From: Guptibacillus hwajinpoensis
GTDB lineage: Bacteria; Bacillota; Bacilli; Bacillales; Guptibacillaceae
Direction: 5' to 3'
Length of the DNA: 64,000 bases
Assembly: GCF_005144865.1 (NCBI RefSeq)
Contig: NZ_SWFM01000002.1
Span: forward strand, 434,001 to 498,000
The translations under genes were made by a program, and so were the position numbers. The notes under the pieces are model-generated. The model had not been told where the DNA came from. It made no database searches and saw only the letters and a list, made by a program, of their open reading frames with translations. This document shows positions 41,859 through 49,700 of this stretch, piece after piece; position 1 is the stretch's first letter; every line of letters begins with the position of its first letter.

Positions 41859-43232
41859 TTGTATAAGAAAACGCTTACGGTAGCTATAGCTGCAGGTCTG
41901 GTTCTTAGTCCAATGTCTTTCTCGGTTGATGCAGCGAAATCTGCGCCTAATGAACAATCGGATCACGCATTTGATAACAAAGTGATTAAGAAAATCAGTG
42001 CTGACAACATGTATAACAACATTGATTTATTATCTAAACAACCTCGAGCAGCGGGTACAGAAGGTGAGTTTAAAGCGGTTCAGTACATAAAGAGCGAGTT
42101 TGAGAGCTATGGCTATCAGACTGAATTACAGCCGTTCACCATTCAAGAGTGGGATGGGGGAACTTCAAGCCTTTCGTTTAATGATGAAGTGTTCTCTGGC
42201 GATGTTCGTTCGTTTCAAGGGTCGATCAACGATAGTGTGACAGGATCACTCGTTTATGTTGGACTTGCATCTGCAAGTGAAGTTGGGGATGAAGTCGCTG
42301 GAAAGATCGCTTTAATTGAGCGAGGTTCTTATAGTTTTTATGAAAAGATCCAGAACGTCTATGATAAAGGTGCTATCGGTGTAATCATGTTTAATGGCGA
42401 CGGGCAGTCTGGTAACGATTTTGGATACGCTTATGAAGGGCAGGACATTCCGGCTGTGGCCATTACAAGGGAAGCGGGACTTAGTCTTGTTGAGAAGCTT
42501 CAAATTGAAGACGTTCAAGCAAGTGTGAGCGTAGAGAATGCCGGTCCGATTGATAAAACATCGTATAACGTGATTGCGAAGAAGGAACCTCATCCAAACA
42601 AAGACAACGGTCAAATCATCACAGTAGGTGCGCATCATGATTCAGTCCCTAATGGGCCAGGTGCAAACGATGATGCATCAGGAGTTGCAGCGACGCTTGA
42701 ATTGGCGAGAATTATGGCCAAAACGCCTACAGATACTGAGCTTCGCTTTGTGACATTTGGAGCTGAAGAAAAAGGTTTAGTTGGATCATATCACTATGCT
42801 GACACATTAACAGATGAAGAGTTAGATAACATGGTTGCTCATTTTCAAATGGATATGGTAGGAAGTCGTGACGCGGGCGATCTGATCATGTTTACTCCTG
42901 ACGGAAATAAGAATCTTGTAACTGATCTTGGTGCTTCAGCAGGAGCGAGAATCTCTGGAGCTGTCGATTATGGACAGCTTGGGCGAAGCGATCATGTTCC
43001 ATTCTTCCTAAAAGGAATTCCGTCAGCTTTGTTCATTCATGCGCCTCTTGAGCCGTGGTACCATTCTCCTGATGATACGATTGATAAAATAAGCAAAGAA
43101 AAACTTCAGAATGTAGCGGAAATTGTAGGAGCTTCCGTCTATCAGATTGCAAGACCAGACACGCCTGCTTTGGATCATGCGCGAGTTGCGCCGAAGCCAG
43201 CTGACTATGATTTTGATGATCGTCCATTGTAA
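41859..43232 (+). CDS. Secreted M28-family aminopeptidase with PA domain
   Basis: Exported zinc aminopeptidase of 457 residues. It starts at TTG 41859, with AAGGAGG 8 bases upstream, and has a signal peptide (TLTVAIAAGLVLSPMSFSVDA). A protease-associated domain lies at about residues 105-225 and the M28 catalytic domain at 240-430. The zinc ligands are in GAHHDSVPNGPGANDDASG, GAEEKGLVGS, QMDMVGS and a final H in SALFIHAPL or YHSPDD. The family releases N-terminal amino acids outside the cell. Last 20 residues are polar. A strong terminator follows. Confidence 0.92.
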   Translation: MYKKTLTVAIAAGLVLSPMSFSVDAAKSAPNEQSDHAFDNKVIKKISADNMYNNIDLLSKQPRAAGTEGEFKAVQYIKSEFESYGYQTELQPFTIQEWDGGTSSLSFNDEVFSGDVRSFQGSINDSVTGSLVYVGLASASEVGDEVAGKIALIERGSYSFYEKIQNVYDKGAIGVIMFNGDGQSGNDFGYAYEGQDIPAVAITREAGLSLVEKLQIEDVQASVSVENAGPIDKTSYNVIAKKEPHPNKDNGQIITVGAHHDSVPNGPGANDDASGVAATLELARIMAKTPTDTELRFVTFGAEEKGLVGSYHYADTLTDEELDNMVAHFQMDMVGSRDAGDLIMFTPDGNKNLVTDLGASAGARISGAVDYGQLGRSDHVPFFLKGIPSALFIHAPLEPWYHSPDDTIDKISKEKLQNVAEIVGASVYQIARPDTPALDHARVAPKPADYDFDDRPL

Positions 43233-43238
43233 TAGAAA

Positions 43239-43281
43239 AGGCTTGAAGAGGCGGGCATGTGCCTTCTCTTCAAGCTTTTTT
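43239..43281 (+). terminator. Terminator after the aminopeptidase
   Basis: AGGCTTGAAGAG and CTCTTCAAGCTT pair around a GC-rich loop, then TTTTTT. Confidence 0.87.
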
Positions 43282-43373
43282 GGGGTATGAATTTCGTTTT
43301 GAAGCAACTTAGGTATATGGTCTATCCAATTAAGGTCGCCGACTATGGTAAGATGATTAGTATCAGCTGCAAT

Positions 43374-43383
43374 GCAGGGTGGG
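43374..43383 (+). promoter_or_regulatory. 5' segment able to pair with the toxin mRNA 3' end
   Basis: GCAGGGTGGG is the exact reverse complement of CCCACCCTGC at 43515-43524, just after the toxin stop. Such 5'-3' pairing is a known feature of type I toxin messengers, where it keeps the full-length RNA poorly translated. Confidence 0.7.
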
Positions 43384-43421
43384 CGGCGGTACCCCGTTGT
43401 TGAAAGGGGGTGCTGCCTATA

Positions 43422-43514
43422 ATGATGAGCACATTTGAAGCGCTTGTTTTGATGATTAGCTTTGCTTCTCTCGTGGTCACGATTATTACGGTTTCTAGTA
43501 ATAAAAAGAAGTAA
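43422..43514 (+). CDS. Holin-like type I toxin (30 residues)
   Basis: Tiny hydrophobic peptide, MMSTFEALVLMISFASLVVT continuing to SSNKKK: one membrane helix with a Lys-rich tail, the pattern of the putative holin-like toxin family and of TxpA/BsrG-type toxins. The GAAAGGGGGTG site lies 10 bases before the first ATG (43422); the second (43425) is equally possible. It is flanked by complementary segments and faces a convergent antisense RNA, so expression is probably silenced by antisense pairing at the 3' end. When freed it would damage the membrane. Confidence 0.85.
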   Translation: MMSTFEALVLMISFASLVVTIITVSSNKKK

Positions 43515-43684
43515 CCCACCCTGCCCCGGCCAAGGTTTAAGGTGAGTTACTTTTTCTTTATGCCTTTTGAGCCGCCGCTCTTCATGCGGAGCAGCTGTAT
43601 GGACGCTGGTGCTTATGCACCGGCGTTCTTTTTTTACTTTATGTGATCTAGTTTTATTATATGCAATTAGGCTGCACGTGACAA
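43500..43684 (-). ncRNA. Candidate antisense RNA antitoxin with promoter
   Basis: On the minus strand TTGTCA (43684-43679) and TATAAT (43661-43656) are 17 bases apart, an excellent sigma-A promoter pointing at the toxin gene. The transcript would start near 43649, run about 140-150 bases and stop at the stem GTAACTCACC / GGTGGGTTAC followed by TTCTTTTTATT, inside the toxin's last codons. It overlaps the whole toxin mRNA 3' part, the arrangement of TxpA/RatA and BsrG/SR4. Confidence 0.75.
43602..43635 (+). terminator. Toxin mRNA terminator
   Basis: GACGCTGGTGC and GCACCGGCGTTC form a strong stem with TTAT loop, then TTTTTTT. It ends the toxin transcript within the region covered by the antisense RNA. 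Confidence 0.85.
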
Positions 43685-43724
43685 GGTGGTTTTGGCTGTT
43701 CGCTGTTAGCGTTCCGCAGAACCG

Positions 43725-43766
43725 CGGGTGACAGGCACCACCCGGTTTTTGTTAGGTTTTGTCGAA
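43725..43766 (+). repeat. REP-like palindromic element, copy 12
   Basis: Core CGGGTGACAGGCACCACCCG at 43725-43744, GTTAGG after 6 bases and GTCGAA after 16 (43761-43766). It ends 5 bases before the stop of the leftward propeller gene. Confidence 0.88.
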
Positions 43767-43771
43767 GTCAA

Positions 43772-45031
43772 TTAGAACAAGAGGATAGGCGTGACTGTGA
43801 CTCCGCCAGGACCGAAGTTAGTAGGCATTGTTCCGATAACGGTATCGGAAGAGGTATCGATGATTGATACGGTGCTATCTCCATTGTTACTTACGTAAAC
43901 TCGTTTTCCATTTGGGGAAGTCGTTGTGATGAGTGGAGATTTTCCAACAGGTACGCTCGAAGCTACTACCGTATTTGTCTTAACATTGATGACGGTGATA
44001 TCGTTGCTATTTTCATTGGCGATATAGGCCTTACTACCATCAGGCGTTATACAAATCCCAACAGGGCCCTGACCTGTAGGCAAGTTCTCCATTACCTCTT
44101 TCGTTTCAAGATCAATAATTGATACGGTGTTATCGACTTGGTTCGTAACAAATGCGCGATCACCTTGAGGTGTTATGGCAATAAAGTCTGGACTCATCCC
44201 CACTGAAATGGTTGTTTCGAGTGTGTTTGTATTTGTATTAATGACTGCGACGGCATCGTCTTCTTGAAGCGCAACAAACGCTCTAGATCCATCTGGTGTT
44301 ACAGTTAAACCGATTGGCGCATTTCCTACAGGGATCGGTGTCCCGATGACTGAGTTGTTTACAGTATTGATCACCGTCACGTCATTACTTACTTGGTTTG
44401 CCACATAAGCACGCTGAGCGTCTGGTGTAAGGGCAATCCCAATTGGACTTGTACCAACTGATATAGTGCTAGTTACCGTATTAGTCGTTGTATTTATAAC
44501 AGAAACTGAATTACTGTTCTGGTTTGTTACATATGCTTTAGCTCCGTCAGGTCTAATGGCAATAAATACAGGAGTAGTTCCTACAGGAATCGATTTAACA
44601 TGGGTATTTGTTCCTGTTTCGAAAACGGATACCGTATTACCGCTGAGGTCGGCTACATAAGCAAACAATAGCTCGTCAATTTTCAGCATATCACCTTCAG
44701 TTCTTGAAGCGATCGTTGAGTTGTCTGAAGCTTTCTGAACGATAGAAATTGCTATGTCATTTTCCCCAATACCACTTGTAATAACACGCACACCGAAGTT
44801 GGATTCCACAATTACATTTTCCAAAGTGAACGTGTTGTTAGATAAGGATTGTGGATTTAGACTAACTAGACTTAATCGAAATAACTGACGGGATGAAAAA
44901 CCGGTTGTCACGCGATAAACCTGGATACTTACGATAGCCGAACTACGACCAGTGTTAGAGACTGATATAGTTATTTGACGTGTTTTCGGCGTGCCCCGAT
45001 TATCTATCACTCCAGTATCAAAGACAGGCAA
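43772..45031 (-). CDS. YVTN-type beta-propeller repeat protein, copy A
   Basis: 419 residues. After an N-terminal beta-sandwich-like domain of about 130 residues (ITISVSNTGRSSAIVSIQVY) come seven repeats of about 40 residues with the hallmark pattern of a strand, VSVINTTTNTV, a short linker and VGTSPIGIALTPDAQRAYV. This is the YVTN/YncE propeller found in bacterial and archaeal surface proteins. No signal peptide is visible. The TTG start at 45031 has GAAGGAGC 10 bases upstream. It is a clear paralogue of the next gene upstream, 36 bases away. Likely binds a partner or surface ligand; function unknown. Confidence 0.82.
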   Translation of the reverse strand: MPVFDTGVIDNRGTPKTRQITISVSNTGRSSAIVSIQVYRVTTGFSSRQLFRLSLVSLNPQSLSNNTFTLENVIVESNFGVRVITSGIGENDIAISIVQKASDNSTIASRTEGDMLKIDELLFAYVADLSGNTVSVFETGTNTHVKSIPVGTTPVFIAIRPDGAKAYVTNQNSNSVSVINTTTNTVTSTISVGTSPIGIALTPDAQRAYVANQVSNDVTVINTVNNSVIGTPIPVGNAPIGLTVTPDGSRAFVALQEDDAVAVINTNTNTLETTISVGMSPDFIAITPQGDRAFVTNQVDNTVSIIDLETKEVMENLPTGQGPVGICITPDGSKAYIANENSNDITVINVKTNTVVASSVPVGKSPLITTTSPNGKRVYVSNNGDSTVSIIDTSSDTVIGTMPTNFGPGGVTVTPILLF

Positions 45032-45067
45032 ATCATTTCAGCTCCTTCTTTCTATATTGATGGCAAT

Positions 45068-46342
45068 TTAGAAAAGCAATATAGGTGTAATGTTAATACC
45101 GCCAGGGTTTTGACCGGCTGATAAGGTTGCGGCGACAGTGTTTGTCGTTGTATCTATTACAGAAATCGTGTTGTTCCCGATACTTGGAACATAAACTTTT
45201 GAGCCATCCGGCGTAATAGCTATGATAATTGGATTAGGTCCGACAGGTATTGGTGGACCCATTACTGTATTTGTAATTAAATTGATCACCGTAACGGTTC
45301 CGTCAGTCTCGCTTCCAACATACGCTCGTGAGCCATCTGGGCTAACAATGATGCCGATTGGCTTAGTACCTACAGGAATCGTTGGGGCGAGGACGGTATT
45401 TGTTGTTGTATCGATGATGGAAATTGTATTATCAAGCTCATTCGTCACGTATGCCCTTGTCCCATCTGGAGATAAGTCGATGAAAGTAGGATTTGTTCCA
45501 ACAATCAATGTATCTTCTACATTATTTGTCACGGTATTAACAATCGCCACGGCATTGTCGGTCTGAAGAGTCACGTATACTCTTTTTCCGTCTGGGGATA
45601 TGGCTAAGCCAGATGGACTATTCCCTACGATGATCGGAGAACCGATTGGAGTATTGGTAGCTGTGTTAAAAAGGGTGATTGTATTTTCGCCTGAATTTGC
45701 TACGTAACCTTTTGTTGAATCTGGTGTAATTGCTGCAGCTAAAGGTGCAATGCCTACAGAGAATGTTTTAATTACTGTATTCGTTGCGGTATTAATGACG
45801 GTTATGGAATTATCTCCATTATTCGTAATATATGCCTTCGTCCCATCGGGGGTAAAAGCTGGATAAGTAGGGTTAAGTCCTACTGGTATTTCGCTCACTA
45901 ACGTGTTGGTGCCTGTATTATAAGCTGTTACCGAATGGCCTCCGAAATTTGTTGCATAGACAAATAACAGCTCATCGACCTTCGTCAGATTGCCAGTCGT
46001 ATACGTTGTTGCCTGTGTGTTGTTATTCTTTGTCTCAGTAATTGAAATAGCAATGTTATTCCCGCCAAGTTCACTCGTTATAACTCGCACGCCAAATGTG
46101 TCAAAGTCTGCAGGAATGTCATCAATTGTAAAAGTGCTATTCGGTAAATCGATTGAGCTCAAACCAACCAAATTCATAGCAGTGAATGTTCGGTTATCAA
46201 ACCCAGCTCCTGAGTTCACGATTTTATAGACCTGAATACCTACAGTAGCGAAAAAGCGTCCACTGTTGGATGCGCGGATAGACAGACGTGTAGTTCGCGG
46301 AGTTCTTTTGTTATCAATAGCCCCAGTATCATAAATTGGCAA
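45068..46342 (-). CDS. YVTN-type beta-propeller repeat protein, copy B
   Basis: 424 residues, same architecture as copy A: N-terminal domain (RLSIRASNSGRFFATVGIQVYK) and seven propeller repeats such as ITVINTATNTVIKTFSVG and IAPLAAAITPDSTKGYVAN. Both proteins begin with nearly the same residues (MPIYDTGAIDN against MPVFDTGVIDN) and end GGINITPILLF or GGVTVTPILLF, so they arose by tandem duplication. TTG start at 46342 with AGGAGG 9 bases upstream. No signal peptide is seen; the domain mix recalls spore-surface or cell-surface proteins that lack classical signals. Confidence 0.82.
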   Translation of the reverse strand: MPIYDTGAIDNKRTPRTTRLSIRASNSGRFFATVGIQVYKIVNSGAGFDNRTFTAMNLVGLSSIDLPNSTFTIDDIPADFDTFGVRVITSELGGNNIAISITETKNNNTQATTYTTGNLTKVDELLFVYATNFGGHSVTAYNTGTNTLVSEIPVGLNPTYPAFTPDGTKAYITNNGDNSITVINTATNTVIKTFSVGIAPLAAAITPDSTKGYVANSGENTITLFNTATNTPIGSPIIVGNSPSGLAISPDGKRVYVTLQTDNAVAIVNTVTNNVEDTLIVGTNPTFIDLSPDGTRAYVTNELDNTISIIDTTTNTVLAPTIPVGTKPIGIIVSPDGSRAYVGSETDGTVTVINLITNTVMGPPIPVGPNPIIIAITPDGSKVYVPSIGNNTISVIDTTTNTVAATLSAGQNPGGINITPILLF

Positions 46343-46446
46343 GAAGATATACCTCCTTTTAAAAGTCTGCTATATCGTATTCAACTTTCTCGAGGATTGC
46401 TTGTACTATTATGGTGTATGTGAGTAATGGGTCGCGAGTGCGTTCG

Positions 46447-46488
46447 CGAGTGCCTGTCACCACCCGGTTTCTCTGTTATTTTGTCGAA
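46447..46488 (+). repeat. REP-like palindromic element, copy 13
   Basis: Inverted-loop core with a one-base change (CGAGTGCCTGTCACCACCCG), 16 bases, then GTCGAA. GCGAGTGC octamer-like words precede it. Confidence 0.83.
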
Positions 46489-46627
46489 CGAAAGTTAATG
46501 AGCTCAGACAGGTACTAGGATAAATAGACGAAATATATATAATGTTCAGTCAATATATGACACTTTGTACAATGTGATGTGAAAACGGCTTTGCTATAGT
46601 GAAGAAAACAGTGAAAAGGGTGAGTGT

Positions 46628-47872
46628 ATGGGGATTAATCGTACTCGTTTACAAATGCACATAGAGGAACTCTCTAAAATTGGAAAGATCGGTGAGACAG
46701 GTGTCTGTCGTCTTGCTCATTCGAAAGAAGACCGCGAAGCAGTTGACATTGTGAAGAGTTGGATGGAAGAAGCTGGTCTGACTGCTAAGATCGATGGTTT
46801 CGGTAACTTAATTGGAAGAATGGAAGGAACTGAGAAAGACAAACCGATTCTCATGCTCGGCTCCCATATCGATTCCCAGCCCTATGGTGGTCGCTTCGAT
46901 GGGACAGCAGGTGCGCTTGGTGCCATCGAAGTGGTACATACAATGAAAGATAACGGAATAACACCAAAGCGGACGATCGAAGTGATCTGCTTTTCAGATG
47001 AAGAAGGATCACGCTTTAACAAAGGCGTTTTCGGTGTTCGAGCCCTTGCAGGTTTGCTTGAAGAAGGCGAGATTGAGAGGAAAGATAAGAACGGCGTAAC
47101 AAGAAAAGATGCATTGAAAGAATTTGGTGTCGAGCCTGATCTATCCGAAAGTCCCGTTTATAAAAAAGGAGACATTGAAGCTTTTCTAGAGCTCCACATT
47201 GAACAGGGACCTGTCCTAGAGTCAAAGAATAAACCGGTCGGGATCGTATCTGGTATATCAGGGCCTATCTGGCTAACGGTAACGTTAGAAGGGTTTGCAG
47301 GGCATGCGGGATCGGTTCCGATGAATTTGCGAAAAGACGCGATGGTCGGAGCGAGTGAGATTATTTCGAAATTCGATCGCCTCATTAAAGAAGAAGGCAA
47401 GGATACGACTGTCGGTACAGTTGGGAGCGTACAGGTTTTTCCGAATTCGCGAAACATTATTCCTGAGAAAGTGGAGTTTACGATTGATTTGCGTGACATT
47501 GACCTTGGACATCGGACGAAGCTTGAGGAAAAACTGTATACGATTATTGAGGAGACAACATCTTCTTACAATTTAACTCACACAATCAGTGAAGATACGA
47601 GAAGCGAACCGAGGTACTGTGCGGATTGGATAAAAGACATTATGAAAGAGGAAGACAAAGCGCTTCGTCTAGAGGCTCCAGTTTTAATGAGTGGTCCGTT
47701 TCATGATGCTTTATTTATGTCGTACATCAGTGATTATGGGATGATTTTCGTTCGCTGTGAAAAGGGTATTAGCCATAACCCGCTTGAGTTTGCTGAAATG
47801 GATGATATCGAGAAGGGTGTTCAGTTGCTTTATCAGACGGCGTTACGTATTGCGCAGGGTGAAAAGGAGTGA
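46628..47872 (+). CDS. M20-family Zn amidohydrolase (N-carbamoyl-amino acid or allantoate type)
   Basis: Dinuclear zinc amidohydrolase of 414 residues. The metal site is in GSHIDSQPYGGRFDG, FSDEEGSRFNKGVFG and LHIEQGPVLE, with GFAGHAGSVPMNLRKDA in the dimerisation lid and a late His near SHNPLEFAEM. Relatives include N-carbamoyl-L-amino-acid hydrolase, beta-ureidopropionase and allantoate amidohydrolase, which release CO2 and ammonia from carbamoyl compounds. It stands alone on the map, but its chemistry would fit the nitrogen-scavenging theme of the 5.7-17 kb region. Confidence 0.9.
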   Translation: MGINRTRLQMHIEELSKIGKIGETGVCRLAHSKEDREAVDIVKSWMEEAGLTAKIDGFGNLIGRMEGTEKDKPILMLGSHIDSQPYGGRFDGTAGALGAIEVVHTMKDNGITPKRTIEVICFSDEEGSRFNKGVFGVRALAGLLEEGEIERKDKNGVTRKDALKEFGVEPDLSESPVYKKGDIEAFLELHIEQGPVLESKNKPVGIVSGISGPIWLTVTLEGFAGHAGSVPMNLRKDAMVGASEIISKFDRLIKEEGKDTTVGTVGSVQVFPNSRNIIPEKVEFTIDLRDIDLGHRTKLEEKLYTIIEETTSSYNLTHTISEDTRSEPRYCADWIKDIMKEEDKALRLEAPVLMSGPFHDALFMSYISDYGMIFVRCEKGISHNPLEFAEMDDIEKGVQLLYQTALRIAQGEKE

Positions 47873-47952
47873 TGCTTTAGTGATTGTTTAAATGGTGATG
47901 TATTTCAGCTCCGATTACCTCTTTCTACTTCACAGCCTAATGGCGATAAAGG

Positions 47953-47995
47953 AAAAAAGCTGATGTGCCATCAAAAGCACACCAGCTTTTTTAAT
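47953..47995. terminator. Bidirectional terminator
   Basis: AAAAGCTGATGTGC and GCACACCAGCTTTT with one mismatch around 8 bases, T run on both sides. Between convergent genes. Confidence 0.87.
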
Positions 47996-48011
47996 TAAAC
48001 GTTTGATTAAC

Positions 48012-48443
48012 TTAATGAGAGGACGGGTTTTCGAATAAGAGGATCTTCTGCTTAATGTTATCAGGAATAGGTATGGCTTTTCCGGATTCTGTATCATAAT
48101 TCACCTGCACGACCTCAGCCTCTACAAGAATTTCCTCACCTCTCGTAATCGTATGCTCAAGCTGGAAGCTCGAGGTGCCAAGTTTTATAATGCGACAGTA
48201 TATATCTAGGAAATCATCTAGCTTTGCAGGCTTAATAAATTCGATCGTGATTTTCTTGAGGACTGGATCAAGGGTGTGAGTTTCAGCTAATTCAAGCATG
48301 TTATCACCAAGCACTTCTCGGAAATACTCGGTTGTTGCGATATCGATGTAAGTAGAATAGTGAGCATTAAAAACGATTTTCTGGCCATCAATTTCAGAAT
48401 AACGAACGCGAAGAGGGTGCGAAAAGCGATAATCTTGTAACAT
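48012..48443 (-). CDS. 4HBT-family acyl-CoA thioesterase
   Basis: Hot-dog-fold thioesterase of 143 residues. The catalytic region reads RYSEIDGQKIVFNAHYSTYID near the N-terminus, with Asp in the family position, and EHTITRGEEILVEAEVVQV near the end. It hydrolyses acyl-CoA of unknown chain type and is related to YbgC-like enzymes. GAGGTGA lies 6 bases before the ATG. It is a single gene. Confidence 0.85.
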   Translation of the reverse strand: MLQDYRFSHPLRVRYSEIDGQKIVFNAHYSTYIDIATTEYFREVLGDNMLELAETHTLDPVLKKITIEFIKPAKLDDFLDIYCRIIKLGTSSFQLEHTITRGEEILVEAEVVQVNYDTESGKAIPIPDNIKQKILLFENPSSH

Positions 48444-48612
48444 AGTTCACCTCGTTTTTCTTCATATTAACACAATATTCAGTTATAAAATGACGTAAGA
48501 AGAGAAGGATGTCCGAAATTTCCCGGGTAATGTCTAAAGTGAGAGAAGGAAAAGCGAGACGATGAGTGAATGGTGTAGATAAAGCGATTATTCTTTAAGG
48601 AGTGTGAAGGAA

Positions 48613-49572
48613 ATGAAGTCAAAAATTTATATAACTAGAAAATTGCCAGATGAAATTGTCGACAGGATGAGGGGGAAATATGAGGTGCGGATGTGGGGCG
48701 AAGAAGAAGTCCCTGTGCCACGAGAGGTTCTTGAAGAGGAAATCGAGCAGGTTGATGGGCTTTTCTGCTTGCTAACTGAGCAAGTCAATCAAGCATTACT
48801 TGAGAAGGCTAATAACCTTAAGGTGGTTGCCAATATGGCCGTCGGTTATAACAATATTGATGTTGATGAGGCAAAGGCTAGAGGGATTACGGTTACAAAT
48901 ACACCAGGAGTGCTTACTGAAACAACAGCTGATTTAACATTTGCATTAATGATGGCAGCAGCTCGACGAATTCCGGAAGCATCTGATTATTTGCGTGAAG
49001 GGAAATGGGAAACATGGTCACCAATGCAGCTTACCGGTCAGGACATCCACGGTGCTACATTAGGGATTATTGGATTAGGAAGAATCGGCGAAGCCGTTGC
49101 GAAGCGAGCAAGAGGATTTGATATGAATGTTCTCTATCATAATCGTAGTCGAAATCATGAAGCGGAAGATCAATTTGAGCTTCAGTATGTCGAACTAGAT
49201 GAGCTATTGAGGGCGGCTGATTTTGTTTGTGTGTTAACGCCTTTCACAGCTGAAACAGAGAATATGATTGGACGTGAGCAGCTTGCGCTCATGAAAGAAA
49301 GTGCTGTGCTGATTAATACTGCGAGAGGGGGAATCGTAAACGAGGAGGCTCTCTACGATGCTCTTAAGAATAAAGAAATCTGGGCGGCTGGGTTAGATGT
49401 TTTTGCAGAGGAACCTGTTTCAGTGGATCATCCTCTATTAAGCTTATCAAACCTAGTTACACTACCGCATATCGGCAGTGCTAGCATTAAGACGAGAATG
49501 AAAATGGCAGAAGTTGCAGCTGCGAATTTGATGGACGTACTAAATGGGAAAGAGCCACCTAATAAGGTTTGA
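48613..49572 (+). CDS. D-2-hydroxyacid dehydrogenase (glyoxylate/glycerate reductase type)
   Basis: NAD(P)-dependent reductase of 319 residues from the ATG at 48613, where AAGGAG lies 9 bases upstream; the in-frame GTG at 48604 touches that site. The cofactor fold is LGIIGLGRIGEAVAKRA, and the catalytic Arg, Glu and His are in NTARGGIVNE, DVFAEEP and LPHIGSAS. The motif set fits glyoxylate and hydroxypyruvate reductases more than phosphoglycerate dehydrogenase, as there is no ACT domain. A REP-like copy follows 13 bases after the stop. Confidence 0.9.
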   Translation: MKSKIYITRKLPDEIVDRMRGKYEVRMWGEEEVPVPREVLEEEIEQVDGLFCLLTEQVNQALLEKANNLKVVANMAVGYNNIDVDEAKARGITVTNTPGVLTETTADLTFALMMAAARRIPEASDYLREGKWETWSPMQLTGQDIHGATLGIIGLGRIGEAVAKRARGFDMNVLYHNRSRNHEAEDQFELQYVELDELLRAADFVCVLTPFTAETENMIGREQLALMKESAVLINTARGGIVNEEALYDALKNKEIWAAGLDVFAEEPVSVDHPLLSLSNLVTLPHIGSASIKTRMKMAEVAAANLMDVLNGKEPPNKV

Positions 49573-49585
49573 GTTCGCGGGTTCG

Positions 49586-49617
49586 CGAGTGACAGGCACC
49601 ACCCGATTTATGTCGAT
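49586..49617 (+). repeat. REP-like palindromic element, copy 14
   Basis: Core CGAGTGACAGGCACCACCCG, 6 bases, then GTCGAT. Two tandem octamers TTCGCGGG and TTCGCGAG (49574-49589) run into it from the left. Confidence 0.85.
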
Positions 49618-49639
49618 TGGTGGAATTTAGTGAAACTAG

Positions 49640-49687
49640 AAAAGAGCCAGAAGGGAGGGTTTCTCCTCAATTCTGGCTCTTTTTTCA
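49640..49687. terminator. Bidirectional terminator
   Basis: AAAGAGCCAGAA and TTCTGGCTCTTTTTT with a 19-base loop, between convergent genes. Confidence 0.85.
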
Positions 49688-49700
49688 CATTATACTAAAC

